The notes: a model not told the origin generated them from the letters alone. A stretch of 42,379 nucleotides of DNA from an uncultured Opitutia bacterium (GCA_903902745.1 CAIUWA010000037.1:1-42379), one strand, 5' to 3'. Numbered from the stretch's first letter, positions 33,645 to 42,022 are shown. Numbers and translations: made by a program.

Positions 33645-34940
33645 CTACTTGCCGGAGATTTTTCCGTCAGCGTAGACCACGCGGCCGTCCACGATGGTGG
33701 TCTTCACGCGGCCGGTGAGGGTCTGGCCGTTCCAGGGGGAATTGCTCGATTTGCTGAAGCCGGCCTTGGCCTCGTACTTCCACTTCTCCGTCAGGGAGAA
33801 AAGGCAGACATCGGCCGGCGCGCCCGGCGCGAGGGTGCCGGCCTCCAGGTTGAGGATCTTCGCGGGCTGGCGCGTCATCAGGTCGATGACGTGCGGGAGC
33901 TTGAACTTGTTTTGCCGCACCAGCACGTCGAGGGTGACGGCGAGCGAGGTCTCGAGGCCGAGGATGCCGTTGGGCGCATAGTCGAACTCCTTGTCCTTCT
34001 CGTAGTCCGTGTGCGGGGCATGGTCGGTGCAGATGCAGTCGAGCGTGCCGTCACGCAGGCCGGCGATGATCGCGCGGCGGTCGGCCTCGGTGCGCAGCGG
34101 CGGGTTCATCTTGAAGTTGGTGTCGTAGCCCGCGAGGCAGTCGTCGGTCAGCGCGATGTGATGGGGCGTGGCCTCGGCCGTGATGCGGGCGCCGCGGGAC
34201 TTGCCGCGGCGGATGATGTCGATCGAGAACTTCGAGGAGATGTGCTGCAGGTGGATGTGCGCACCGGTGTATTCGGACAGGACGACGTTGCGCGCGACGA
34301 TCAGATCCTCGGCGGCATTGGGCCAGCCGCGCAGGCCGAGGCGGGTGGACATGACGCCCTCGTTCATCACGGCGCCCTGCGTCATCGATGCGTCCTGGCA
34401 GTGGTCCATGATCGGCAGATCGAACATCTTGGCGTACTCGCTCGCACGACGCATGAGCTCGTTGCTCTGGACGCAGTCGCCGTCGTCGGTGATGGCGACG
34501 ACGCCGGCGCGCTTGAGCGAGCCGATGGGGGCGAGGGCCGTGCCCTTCATGCCGACGGTGATGCAGCCGGTCGGATAGACCTTCACGACGGCGTCCCGGC
34601 GGATGGCGTCGTTGATATACTGGATGGTGCCGGCGTTGTCGGCGGGCGGCACGGTGTTCGGCATGCACACGACGGTCGTGAAACCGCCCGCGGCGGCGCA
34701 GTACGAGCCGGTGGCGATGGTTTCCTTGTGCGTCTGCCCGGGCTCGCGGAAATGCACGTGGATGTCGACCAGCCCCGGACAGGCGATCAGGCCGCGGGCG
34801 TCGATCTTCTGCGCGCGCTTCTTCTCCGCGGCGGAGAGCGACGCGGCGATCCGGCCGTTGACGATGAAAAGGTCGCCGACCTTGTCGCGCTTGGCGGCAG
34901 GGTCGATGATGCGGGCGTTTTTAATCCAAAGGCTGGGCAT
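33645..34940 (-). CDS. pyrC: Dihydroorotase, class I type
   Basis: Closes carbamoyl-aspartate to dihydroorotate, the third pyrimidine step. The 431-aa protein has 'GLVDIHVHFREPGQTHKETI' (first metal ligands), 'MPNTVPPAD', 'DHCQDASM', 'HIHLQHIS' and 'CTDHAPH', typical of the long class I enzymes that pair with PyrB. The ATG at 34940 begins with 'MPSLWIKNARIIDPA'; ten more codons upstream read through repeat sequence. It follows pyrB after 114 bp filled by an inverted heptad repeat. Confidence 0.96.
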   Translation of the reverse strand: MPSLWIKNARIIDPAAKRDKVGDLFIVNGRIAASLSAAEKKRAQKIDARGLIACPGLVDIHVHFREPGQTHKETIATGSYCAAAGGFTTVVCMPNTVPPADNAGTIQYINDAIRRDAVVKVYPTGCITVGMKGTALAPIGSLKRAGVVAITDDGDCVQSNELMRRASEYAKMFDLPIMDHCQDASMTQGAVMNEGVMSTRLGLRGWPNAAEDLIVARNVVLSEYTGAHIHLQHISSKFSIDIIRRGKSRGARITAEATPHHIALTDDCLAGYDTNFKMNPPLRTEADRRAIIAGLRDGTLDCICTDHAPHTDYEKDKEFDYAPNGILGLETSLAVTLDVLVRQNKFKLPHVIDLMTRQPAKILNLEAGTLAPGAPADVCLFSLTEKWKYEAKAGFSKSSNSPWNGQTLTGRVKTTIVDGRVVYADGKISGK

Positions 34941-34954
34941 GAGAGGAGGGGGGG

Positions 34955-35045
34955 AAGTAACAAGGATCAAGTAACAGGTATCAAGTGAGTGCGGTGGGAA
35001 GGTGGCAGTGCCATCTTGTTACTTGGTTCTTGATCCTTGTTACTT
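34955..35045. repeat. Heptad repeat in inverted arms between pyrB and pyrC (AAGTAAC family)
   Basis: The left arm (34955-34989) is five heptads beginning AAGTAAC, then AAGGATC, AAGTAAC, AGGTATC. The right arm (35011-35045), read on the other strand, is again five heptads beginning AAGTAAC, AAGGATC, AAGAACC, AAGTAAC. The outer 17 bp are perfectly complementary, so a long hairpin can form in the pyrB-pyrC transcript. Confidence 0.92.
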
Positions 35046-35064
35046 GGCGGCGTTTCACGCCGCC
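35046..35064. other. Hairpin around the pyrB stop codon
   Basis: GGCGGCGT (35046-35053) pairs with ACGCCGCC (35057-35064) across TTC. On the minus strand the TGA stop of pyrB (35057-35055) lies at the top of this hairpin. No T run follows, so it is not a standard terminator. Confidence 0.6.
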
Positions 35065-35999
35065 GGTATTACATGTTCGGGTTGCCCTCCGGCGCAGAGG
35101 TACAGCACGGCCATGCGGATCGCGATGCCGTTGGTGACCTGCTCGAGGATCACGCTGCGTTCGCCGTCGGCCAGTTCGCTGTCGATCTCGACACCGCGGT
35201 TGATGGGGCCGGGATGCATGATGATGGCCTTGGGATTGAGCCAGCCGGCGCGCGTCTTGTTGAGGCCGAACATGCTCGTGTATTCGCCGAGCGAGGGAAA
35301 GTGGCTGCTGGCCTGTCGCTCGTGCTGGATGCGCAGCAGCATGACGACCTCGGCGTCAGCCAGCGCGGACTTGAGGTCGTGCGTGACCTTCACGCCGAGG
35401 GCGGTGAACCACTCCGGCACGAGGGTGGACGGGCCGACGAGCGTAACATTGGCGCCCATTTTCGTGAGGGCATGGATATTGGAGCGGGCGACGCGGCTGA
35501 ACAGGATGTCGCCGAGGATGACGACCTTGCGGCCCTTCAGGCGGCCGAGATGCTCCTTCATTGTGAAGGTGTCGAGGAGGCCTTGGGTAGGATGCTCGTG
35601 GGCGCCGTCGCCGGCATTGATGACGGGGATGTCGAGGAGCCGCGAGAGGTAGAGCGGGGAGCCGGCGGCCGAGTGACGGATGACAATCATGTCGGCCTGC
35701 AGTGCCTGGATGTTCTGCGCGGTGTCGCGGAGCGTCTCGCCCTTGGTGGTGCTGGAGCTGACGGCATCAACCGAGATGACATCGGCGCTGAGCCGCTTGG
35801 CGGCCATGTCGAAGGCCATGCGCGTGCGCGTGCTCGGCTCAAGGAACAGGTTCACAATGGTCTTGCCGCGCAGGGCGGGAACCTTCTTCACGCTGCGGCC
35901 GAGGATCTGTTTGAAGGCGGCGGCGGTCGCGTGGATCTGCTCGATCTCGGCGAGCGAGAGTTCCTCGATGGTGAGAAGATGGCGGCGGGTCCAGGGCAT
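35055..35999 (-). CDS. pyrB: Aspartate carbamoyltransferase catalytic subunit
   Basis: Transfers the carbamoyl group to aspartate, the committed pyrimidine step. The 314-aa protein has the carbamoyl-phosphate loop 'FLEPSTRTRMAFDMA', 'STTKGETLRDT', 'VIRHSAAGSP', 'INAGDGAHEHPTQGLLD' and 'MHPGPINRGVEI'. No pyrI follows, so it is of the Bacillus-type, unregulated or PyrC-associated class. The upstream pyrR suggests control by mRNA attenuation or by another PyrR-linked mechanism. It begins 30 bp after pyrR. The C-terminal 'EHVIPAA' runs into the hairpin at its stop. Confidence 0.97.
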   Translation of the reverse strand: MPWTRRHLLTIEELSLAEIEQIHATAAAFKQILGRSVKKVPALRGKTIVNLFLEPSTRTRMAFDMAAKRLSADVISVDAVSSSTTKGETLRDTAQNIQALQADMIVIRHSAAGSPLYLSRLLDIPVINAGDGAHEHPTQGLLDTFTMKEHLGRLKGRKVVILGDILFSRVARSNIHALTKMGANVTLVGPSTLVPEWFTALGVKVTHDLKSALADAEVVMLLRIQHERQASSHFPSLGEYTSMFGLNKTRAGWLNPKAIIMHPGPINRGVEIDSELADGERSVILEQVTNGIAIRMAVLYLCAGGQPEHVIPAA

Positions 36000-36029
36000 G
36001 GGGTCGAAGTGAAAGTGAAAGGGGAGGAG

Positions 36030-36569
36030 CTAGGCGGAGCGGATGGTGAGGGTATCCTTGCCAGGGTGGGTGGGATCGAGGCGGACGACGACTTTTTCCT
36101 TTTCACCCGCCTTGAGGGTGATCCCGCAGTAATCGGGCGAGAAAGGGAGGCGGCGGCCGCCGCGGTCGACCAGGATGGCGAGCTCGACCTTGGCGGGCCG
36201 GCCGTGGTCAAAAAGTTCGTCGAGGGCGGCCTTGATGGTGCGGCCGGAGAACAGCACGTCATCGACGATGATCACCGTTGCGCCATGGACGTCGGCGGGG
36301 ATGTGGGCCGGGACAAACTCCTTGGGGATGGGGTGGCGGCCGATGTCGTCGCGGTGAAAGGAGATGTCGAGCACGCCGCACGCGGCGTGGCGGTCTGAGG
36401 CGTGAGGCGTGAGGCGTGAGGCAAGGCGCTTGGCGAGTTCGACGCCGCCGTTGGCGACGCCGAGGAGGAGGAGCTTTTCCGGGGCCGGATGGCGCTGGGA
36501 AATGGCCGCCGCCAGCCGCTCAATCGCAGCGTGAATCTCCCCCGATCCGATGGTCTTGGGCTTGGCCAC
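36030..36569 (-). CDS. pyrR: PyrR, pyrimidine operon regulator / uracil phosphoribosyltransferase
   Basis: A PRTase-fold protein that in studied bacteria binds pyr mRNA in response to UMP. The 179-aa protein has 'LLLLGVANGGVELAKRLA', 'VLDISFHRDD' and the PRPP loop 'VIIVDDVLFSGRTIKAALDEL'. It starts with GTG at 36569. Residues 50-58 (ASRLTPHAS) are encoded by a tandem heptad array in frame, next to a palindrome. It heads the minus-strand pyr cluster (pyrR-pyrB-pyrC). I saw no clear PyrR-type antiterminator in 36570-36860, so its regulatory role is not shown by sequence. Confidence 0.93.
   Translation of the reverse strand: MAKPKTIGSGEIHAAIERLAAAISQRHPAPEKLLLLGVANGGVELAKRLASRLTPHASDRHAACGVLDISFHRDDIGRHPIPKEFVPAHIPADVHGATVIIVDDVLFSGRTIKAALDELFDHGRPAKVELAILVDRGGRRLPFSPDYCGITLKAGEKEKVVVRLDPTHPGKDTLTIRSA
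36372..36422. repeat. Palindrome plus GTGAGGC heptad array inside pyrR
   Basis: CACGCCGC (36372-36379) pairs with GCGGCGTG (36382-36389). After six bases a tandem array follows: one partial and three full copies of GTGAGGC (36396-36422). The array is 27 bp, a multiple of three, and keeps the pyrR frame open. Confidence 0.88.
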
Positions 36570-36671
36570 GAATCCCGTTTGTGACGGCCGGGCGAGGCCA
36601 TGGGAAGGCTTTTTTGAGTCAGCAACAAACCACGGAATTATTTGGCCACAAAATTACACGAAACCGATCAG

Positions 36672-36757
36672 GTTTCACACAGAGGCGCAGAGAACGCAGA
36701 GATCGATCCTTGTTTTGATTTCCGAACCTCTGCGGTCACTGCGCCTCTGCGTGAAAC
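36672..36757. repeat. Long inverted repeat upstream of the GntR gene (ACAGAGGC family)
   Basis: The left arm 36672-36703 (GTTTCACACAGAGGCGCAG at its start) and right arm 36726-36757 are complementary at about 28 of 32 positions, with a spacer near 22 bp. It occupies much of the 290-bp gap between pyrR and the divergent GntR gene. Confidence 0.85.
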
Positions 36758-36838
36758 GATCCCTTCCGAACGGCATGAAGTGGCATGGATGATCTGGCCC
36801 GCGTATCATTTCTCAAAATTAGGCTTGCCGTCCCATCC

Positions 36839-36857
36839 GTACTAGTTCGAGTAGAAC
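36839..36857. promoter_or_regulatory. Candidate autoregulatory operator of the GntR repressor
   Basis: GTACTAGTTCGAGTAGAAC is an imperfect palindrome: 6 of 8 bases match in each arm (GTnCTAnT and its complement) around TCG. It ends three bases before the GTG start. YtrA-type GntR proteins bind inverted repeats at the head of their own operons. Confidence 0.5.
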
Positions 36858-36860
36858 AGT

Positions 36861-37244
36861 GTGCTCCCTTTTTCCATCGAACTGAAGTCCGGCCTGCCCG
36901 TAGCGGAGCAGATCCTGTTTGCGGTGAAGAAGGCGGTGGTGGCGGGGCAGCTGCGGCCGGGGGACAAGTTCCCGTCGGTGCGCGTGCTGAGCCAGGAATT
37001 GCGGGTCAATCCCAACACCGCGCACAAGGTCATCGCCGCGCTGGTGAACGAAGGCGTGCTCGTGACGACCCCGGCCGTCGGCAGCATCATCGCGGAGCGG
37101 GCGCTGGGCGGCCGCAAGGAGCGCGCGGAGCTGCTCGGCGCGGAGCTGGAACGGCTGGTGGTGGAGGCAAAGAAGCTCGGGCTCGCGCTCGACGAAGTGG
37201 AGGCCGGCCTGGCTGCGCACTGGAAGAAACTCGGCGGCAAATAG
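36861..37244 (+). CDS. GntR-family repressor, YtrA subfamily
   Basis: A 127-aa transcription factor. The winged helix-turn-helix (about 8-75) shows 'LPVAEQILFAVKKAVVAGQLRPGDKFPSVRVLSQELRVNPNTAHKVIAALVNEGVL'; a short two-helix C-terminal part (about 85-125) is typical of YtrA and too small for a ligand domain of FadR type. The start is GTG. It is followed by ABC ATPase and permease genes, the standard YtrA arrangement, so it most likely represses this transporter. An inverted repeat right at its start is the probable operator. Confidence 0.93.
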   Translation: MLPFSIELKSGLPVAEQILFAVKKAVVAGQLRPGDKFPSVRVLSQELRVNPNTAHKVIAALVNEGVLVTTPAVGSIIAERALGGRKERAELLGAELERLVVEAKKLGLALDEVEAGLAAHWKKLGGK

Positions 37245-37264
37245 GAGAATGAAGACGGAATTTA

Positions 37265-37342
37265 AACACAGAGAGCGCAGAGAACTCGGAGAGGGATCGG
37301 ACACCAAATCCGCCTCCCGGTATGCTCTGAGCCCTCTGTGTT
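37265..37342. repeat. Inverted repeat between the GntR and ABC ATPase genes (ACAGAG family)
   Basis: The left arm AACACAGAGAGCGCAGAG (37265-37282) and right arm 37325-37342 match in 16 of 18 positions when inverted. It is related to the repeat at 36672-36757, so copies lie on both sides of the GntR gene. Confidence 0.8.
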
Positions 37343-37370
37343 AAGAAATCAGACGGTTTTAATTTATCCC

Positions 37371-38276
37371 ATGAACATCATCGAAACGCATAATCTCACG
37401 CGGCGGTTCTGGAAGACGGAGGCGGTGCACGGGCTCGATCTCGCGGTGCCGGAGGGCAGCGTGACCGCGCTGCTCGGGGCCAACGGCGCCGGCAAGTCCA
37501 CCACGATCCAGATGCTGATGAACCTGCTCACGCCCACGGCGGGCGAGGCGCGGGTGTTGGGGGTCGATTCGCGCAAGCTCGGGCCGCGGGAGTTTGCCCA
37601 GATCGGCTATGTCTCGGAAAACCAGCAGCAGCCGCTGTGGATGACCGTGGGACAACTCCTGGACTACTGCCGGCCGTTTTACCCGACCTGGGACCGCGAA
37701 CTCGAGCGGGCGCTGCTGGCGAAGCTCCAGCTGCCGTTGGATCGCAAATTGAAGCATCTCTCGCGCGGCATGTTGATGAAGGCCGTGTTGCTGTCGGTGC
37801 TGCCATATCGCCCGAAGCTGCTCGTGCTCGATGAACCCTTCAGCGGGCTCGACGCGCTGATGCGCGACGAGTTTGTGCGCGGCATCCTCGAGGTGTCGGC
37901 GCTGGGCAACTGGACGGTGCTCGTCTCCTCGCATGACATCGAGGAGGTCGAGCGGCTGGCGGATAACATCGCGCTGCTCGACGCCGGACGGCTGCGGCTG
38001 AGCGAGTCAACCGAGACGTTGCAGGGCCGTTTCCGCCGAGTCGAAGTGACCGGCGCACCGGCGGGCGCGGCCCCTCCGCCGGGTGTGATCGAATGGGAGC
38101 AGGCGGGCGGCCTGACCCGCTTCATCGAGATCGCATATGCCGGCGAGGCGACCGAGCGCGCCTGGCGCGAGCGCTTTGCCGGGGCGTCCATCACGGCGTA
38201 CCCGATGTCGTTGCGTGAAATCTTCCTCTCCTTCGCACGGTCCGGCCGGGGCGACACGAAAATGGCCATGGCATGA
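37371..38276 (+). CDS. ABC transporter ATP-binding protein
   Basis: A 301-aa ATPase of the ABC-2 exporter type. Walker A is 'GANGAGKS' (36-43), the Q-loop is 'VSENQQQPLW', the signature is the divergent 'LKHLSRGMLMKAVL', Walker B is 'LLVLDEPFSGLD', and the switch His is in 'VLVSSHDIEEVE'. The LSRGM signature in place of LSGGQ is common in YtrB-like and Na+/antibiotic-export ATPases. The ATG at 37371 is used; an upstream in-frame start lies in repeat sequence. Its stop overlaps the permease start (ATGA), so they are coupled. Confidence 0.94.
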   Translation: MNIIETHNLTRRFWKTEAVHGLDLAVPEGSVTALLGANGAGKSTTIQMLMNLLTPTAGEARVLGVDSRKLGPREFAQIGYVSENQQQPLWMTVGQLLDYCRPFYPTWDRELERALLAKLQLPLDRKLKHLSRGMLMKAVLLSVLPYRPKLLVLDEPFSGLDALMRDEFVRGILEVSALGNWTVLVSSHDIEEVERLADNIALLDAGRLRLSESTETLQGRFRRVEVTGAPAGAAPPPGVIEWEQAGGLTRFIEIAYAGEATERAWRERFAGASITAYPMSLREIFLSFARSGRGDTKMAMA

Positions 38277-40042
38277 ACCTCACCTGGCACATCGTCAAAA
38301 AAGACCTCCGGAGCCTCTGGGCGCCCCTGGCGCTCTGGGCTTTGCTGGTGGTGGCCCAGGTTGGCGTCGGAGTGAACCTGCTTTTTGGGCAGGGCAGCGC
38401 TGACGGGCTCTGGTTCCAGCGGATGATAGGTTACAATTACGTCTTGGTCTCCCTCGACCTGTTGTTCGCCTACGTGCTGGTGTCGGCACTCCTGCACGAG
38501 GATTCGCTGGTCGGTACGACGGTCTTCTGGCGGACACGTCCCATCTCCGGCGGCCGGCTGCTGGGGGCGAAGCTGATGGGAGCCGCGATCATGTTCGGTG
38601 CACTCCCCGTGCTGATCTGGCTCCCGTGGTGGCTGACCTGCAATTACGGGTGGCGGGAAATAGCGGGGGCGGTGCCGGAGATTCTCGGCATGCATGCCGT
38701 GGCGGTCATGGCTGCGCTGCTGGTGGCTGTGCTGACGGATAATCTTGGGCGTTTCCTCGGGTGGACCATCATGCTCGCCATCACCCTAGCCACCTTGGTT
38801 CTGGCGCTCGCATCGTCGTCGCAGCCGACGACAATGATTGGCATAGAAGAGGCGAACGCGCGAGCTGCGCTGACTGAGTCACGTGCCGTGATGGCTTTCA
38901 CCGTCCTGATGGCGGTGATCGTGATCGCCGTGATCCAGCAATTCATGGCCCGGCGTCCGGCTTGGGTCTTCGCGCAGGTGCTGGCGGGGTTCGGCTTGGC
39001 CACGCTGGTTTGCACACACTATCCATGGGATTTTTCCCTCCTCTGGCTGCCGGACGACGAATTGCCGCCGTTTGAACAAGCTCAGTCGCAGGTCAGCGGT
39101 GTGACGCTGGCCTTCGACCAGGCAAGACTATGGCACAATCCGGATGAAGCGACTGGCGAGAAACGTCGATCGCCGGTTGCGGTGGGTTTGCTCATGCAAG
39201 GGATCCCACAAGGAATGGAGGCGTATGGTCAGTTTGCAGATCAAACTTGGCGATGGCCAGATGGCACAGTCGTCCGCACCCGCACTCGTGGACTGACCGG
39301 TTCAACCGGTGGGCTTCAAGCTGTCCTCGGGTTACCGCCGAGGAAAATGGATTTGAATTGGTTGAATTCGCTTGAGGCTCGGCGGCCATCACTAGGAATG
39401 ATGCCTTCGCCCTATTATGAAATCGTGATAGCCCGCAACGGGGTGATGGGCTTGGGAGCCCACGCCGAATTGACCCGCGCAGAAGTAGCCCGGGTCCGAG
39501 CCGAGCCACCGTCTTACGTCCTGAATGCCCAATTCGGGCTTATCCAGTATGACGAAAAAACAGAGCTGCCATTGCATTCGGCTGAACGGCGCAGGGTGGA
39601 CCGAACAAGTTTGCGCGCGGTCGAGGTAGAGCAAATTGTGGTGAATCGGGCCGTCGCGACAACGACCATGCGGGTGGCCGTGCTCGAAAGCCGGCCCACC
39701 TCGTACGCGGATGGCTTGGACCGGCTGTCTCCTTTTCAAGGGCTGCATGAGCAGAACGAACGTAGTTTCCGGACTGGCCGGAGTAGCTACTATTTGATCA
39801 ATCGCGATCGAGGCAACCGGGCTGATGTCTGGACCGAGCAATATCCTTCGGTCCGGGTCGGGACCGTCGAGATAACCCGGCGGGTCCTGCAATTCAACGC
39901 GCCCCGGGATTGGAGTGCCGATAATCATTGGGTGCCGCAGCCGGGTTGGTTCGAAAAGGCAAAACTGGTGAGAGTCACCGCCCGCGAAGTGGCCCGCTTC
40001 AGCCGTGAACTGAAGGTCGACCGTTTTGAAGTGCAGCCATGA
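38273..40042 (+). CDS. ABC transporter permease with large extracytoplasmic part
   Basis: A 589-aa membrane protein: about six hydrophobic segments in residues 15-265, then a long hydrophilic part (about 270-589) of unknown fold. It starts with 'MNLTWHIVKKDLRSLWAPLALWAL', nearly the same as the next gene. The 3' half (from about 39.1 kb) appears less GC-rich than neighbouring genes. With the ATPase and the second permease it forms an exporter of unknown substrate, under the GntR repressor. Confidence 0.88.
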   Translation: MNLTWHIVKKDLRSLWAPLALWALLVVAQVGVGVNLLFGQGSADGLWFQRMIGYNYVLVSLDLLFAYVLVSALLHEDSLVGTTVFWRTRPISGGRLLGAKLMGAAIMFGALPVLIWLPWWLTCNYGWREIAGAVPEILGMHAVAVMAALLVAVLTDNLGRFLGWTIMLAITLATLVLALASSSQPTTMIGIEEANARAALTESRAVMAFTVLMAVIVIAVIQQFMARRPAWVFAQVLAGFGLATLVCTHYPWDFSLLWLPDDELPPFEQAQSQVSGVTLAFDQARLWHNPDEATGEKRRSPVAVGLLMQGIPQGMEAYGQFADQTWRWPDGTVVRTRTRGLTGSTGGLQAVLGLPPRKMDLNWLNSLEARRPSLGMMPSPYYEIVIARNGVMGLGAHAELTRAEVARVRAEPPSYVLNAQFGLIQYDEKTELPLHSAERRRVDRTSLRAVEVEQIVVNRAVATTTMRVAVLESRPTSYADGLDRLSPFQGLHEQNERSFRTGRSSYYLINRDRGNRADVWTEQYPSVRVGTVEITRRVLQFNAPRDWSADNHWVPQPGWFEKAKLVRVTAREVARFSRELKVDRFEVQP

Positions 40043-40070
40043 TCAACGCACCACGCTGCGAAAACATCCC

Positions 40071-41087
40071 ATGAACCTGACCTGCCATATCGTTAAAAAA
40101 GATTTTCGCCGCCTCCAGGTTCCGCTGGTGCTTTGGGCGCTTCTGCTGGTGGCCCAGATCCTCATCGGGGTGCGCTTGCTCCATGGCGACGGCGACAACT
40201 TGGAGTGGTTCGGCCGCATGAGCCTTTACGGTTATCTGTTCTTCGCTCTGGATTTGGTCGTGAGCTATGTGCTCGTAGCCATGCTCATTCATGAAGACTC
40301 GCTGACCGGGTCGCAGGAATTCTGGCTGACGCGGCCGATCTCCGGCGGCCGGCTTCTTGCGGCGAAATCACTCGGAGCCGTCCTGATGTTCGGGGCCCTG
40401 CCGGTCGCGATCTGGCTGCCGTGGTGGCTGGCTTCGGGCTATGGCTGGCATGAGGTCGCGGCAGCAATGTTTGAGACGCTGGTCTTGAAATGGGTCGTGA
40501 TCATTCCTGCCTTACTTCTTGCAGCGCTCACCGCAAATTTCAGCCGGTATCTGACGTGGACCCTGGCTGCGATCCTGATGCTGGTTCTCGCCAGCGCATT
40601 TTTGGGCGCGTCGCTGACGATACCCCAGCGTTGGTCAGTGGCGGCACCGGGGCTCACGGAGACCCGTCCTGGGCTGACATTGTTGGCTGCGGCGATGGGG
40701 GTGGCCATCATCGTCGTGTGCCATCAATTCCTCACGCGCCGAACGGTCCGATCGTTTATCATCAGTGGATCGGGATTCGCCCTCGCTACGCTAATTGTTA
40801 TCCTGTGGCCGTGGGATCTATTCAAAATCGAGTCCACGCCCGCCGCGCTGCAGTCTGCGGTGGAGGATAAGATTTCAATCAGCGTTGACCGGATCAGGGT
40901 CGGTCCACCGAGTTTCGGCAAGCCTAGCCAATCTCCGATTTTGAACTACCAGATGACGGTACACGGTATTCCTGATGGATTGGGCTTGGTGGGCTTTTGG
41001 TCCAGAAGGGGGTTTCTCTCCGAGCACACGTGGCGATGGCCAGATGAGGTGGACCCCGTCCGTTGGACAGCGGATCGGGTAAATTAA
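40071..41087 (+). pseudogene. Second ABC permease, truncated by IS3-family insertion
   Basis: A paralogue of the preceding permease: 'MNLTCHIVKKDFRRLQVPLVLWALLLVAQ', shared 'HEDSL.G...FW.TRPISGGRLL' and 'LPWWL', six hydrophobic segments, then the hydrophilic part. The native sequence stops after 'HTWRWP', where the first permease has 'QTWRWPDG'; the following residues to the stop at 41087 are encoded by the insertion sequence. About 250 residues are missing compared with its paralogue. The transporter may be non-functional here unless the remaining halves suffice. Confidence 0.88.
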
Positions 41088-41169
41088 GTTATGATTAAGG
41101 GAGGGGGTTCGGGGGAGGGGCGAAGCTCCTCCCCCGACCGGATTGAGTTGGTTGGCTGCCGCTCACGGT

Positions 41170-42009
41170 TCAAGCGCTGAGTGCGTTGGGTTGGTCCCGG
41201 CGGTAGACTTCCATCGGGGTCATCGGATTGGCATTGCCGAAGGCGCTGTGGGGGCGCTGGTCGTTGTAGAAGCGGAAGAAGCCTTCGAGGTTGGTGTGCG
41301 CTTCGATCTGAGACTGGTAGCTCTTGAGGTAGATCTCGTCGTATTTGACGGTCCGCCAGAGCCGCTCGACGAAGACGTTGTCGAGGCACCGGCCCTTGCC
41401 GTCCATCGAGAGCTGCACGCCCAGGGCGAGCAGCGGCTGGGTGAACTCGGCCGAGGTGAACTGGCAGCCTTGGTCGGTGTTGAAGATCTCCGGCACGCCG
41501 TGCTCCTGGATCGCCCGCTGGACCGCCCGGACGCAGAAGCCGGCATCGAGCGTGTTCGAGAGTTCCCACGCCAAGATCGCGCGGCTGTACCAGTCGATCA
41601 CAGCGAAGAGATAGAGGAAGCCGCCCTTGATCGGGACGTAGGTGATGTCGGCGGCCCAGACCTGATTGGGCCGCGTGATCTGGAGGTGGCGCAACAGGTA
41701 CCGGTAGGCCCGGTGCTCCGGGTTGCGGCGCGACGTGTTGGGCTTCTGGTAGATCGCCTCCAGGCTCATCAGCTGCATCAGCCGCCGCACCCGTTTGCGA
41801 TTCACTTTGTGGCCCTGCCTGCGCAGCCAGCGGGTCATCTGCCGCGATCCGAACTCCGGATGCGCGAGGTACGTCTCGTCGATCACCCGCATCAGGCGCA
41901 GGTTCTCGTCCGGCTCCGGCTCGGGCTGATGGTAATAGCTCGCCCGGGCCAGGCCGAGCAGCTCGCACTGCCGGACGATCGGCAGCTGGGGATGTTGGGG
42001 TTCAATCAT
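41170..42009 (-). CDS. IS3-family transposase OrfB (DDE integrase)
   Basis: A 279-aa integrase core with an HTH_21 region ('RLMRVIDETYLAHPEFGSRQMTRWLRRQGHKVNRKRVRRLM') and the DDE triad: 'WAADITYVP' (first Asp), 'FNTDQGCQF' (second Asp) and 'LDNVFVERLWRTVKYDE' (Glu). The ATG at 42009 is an internal start; in the same frame the sequence runs upstream as '...SVEERRR' toward the A9 tract, showing that the native product is an OrfAB fusion. It appears intact. Confidence 0.95.
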   Translation of the reverse strand: MIEPQHPQLPIVRQCELLGLARASYYHQPEPEPDENLRLMRVIDETYLAHPEFGSRQMTRWLRRQGHKVNRKRVRRLMQLMSLEAIYQKPNTSRRNPEHRAYRYLLRHLQITRPNQVWAADITYVPIKGGFLYLFAVIDWYSRAILAWELSNTLDAGFCVRAVQRAIQEHGVPEIFNTDQGCQFTSAEFTQPLLALGVQLSMDGKGRCLDNVFVERLWRTVKYDEIYLKSYQSQIEAHTNLEGFFRFYNDQRPHSAFGNANPMTPMEVYRRDQPNALSA

Positions 42010-42022
42010 GCGGCGGCGCTCC

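Noticed and set aside
35037-36398. 453-codon plus-strand frame
   Set aside because: It is antisense to pyrB and pyrR, whose motifs are unambiguous.
36570-36671. PyrR-binding attenuator upstream of pyrR
   Set aside because: I could not find the conserved PyrR-binding hairpin or a terminator/antiterminator pair in this stretch.
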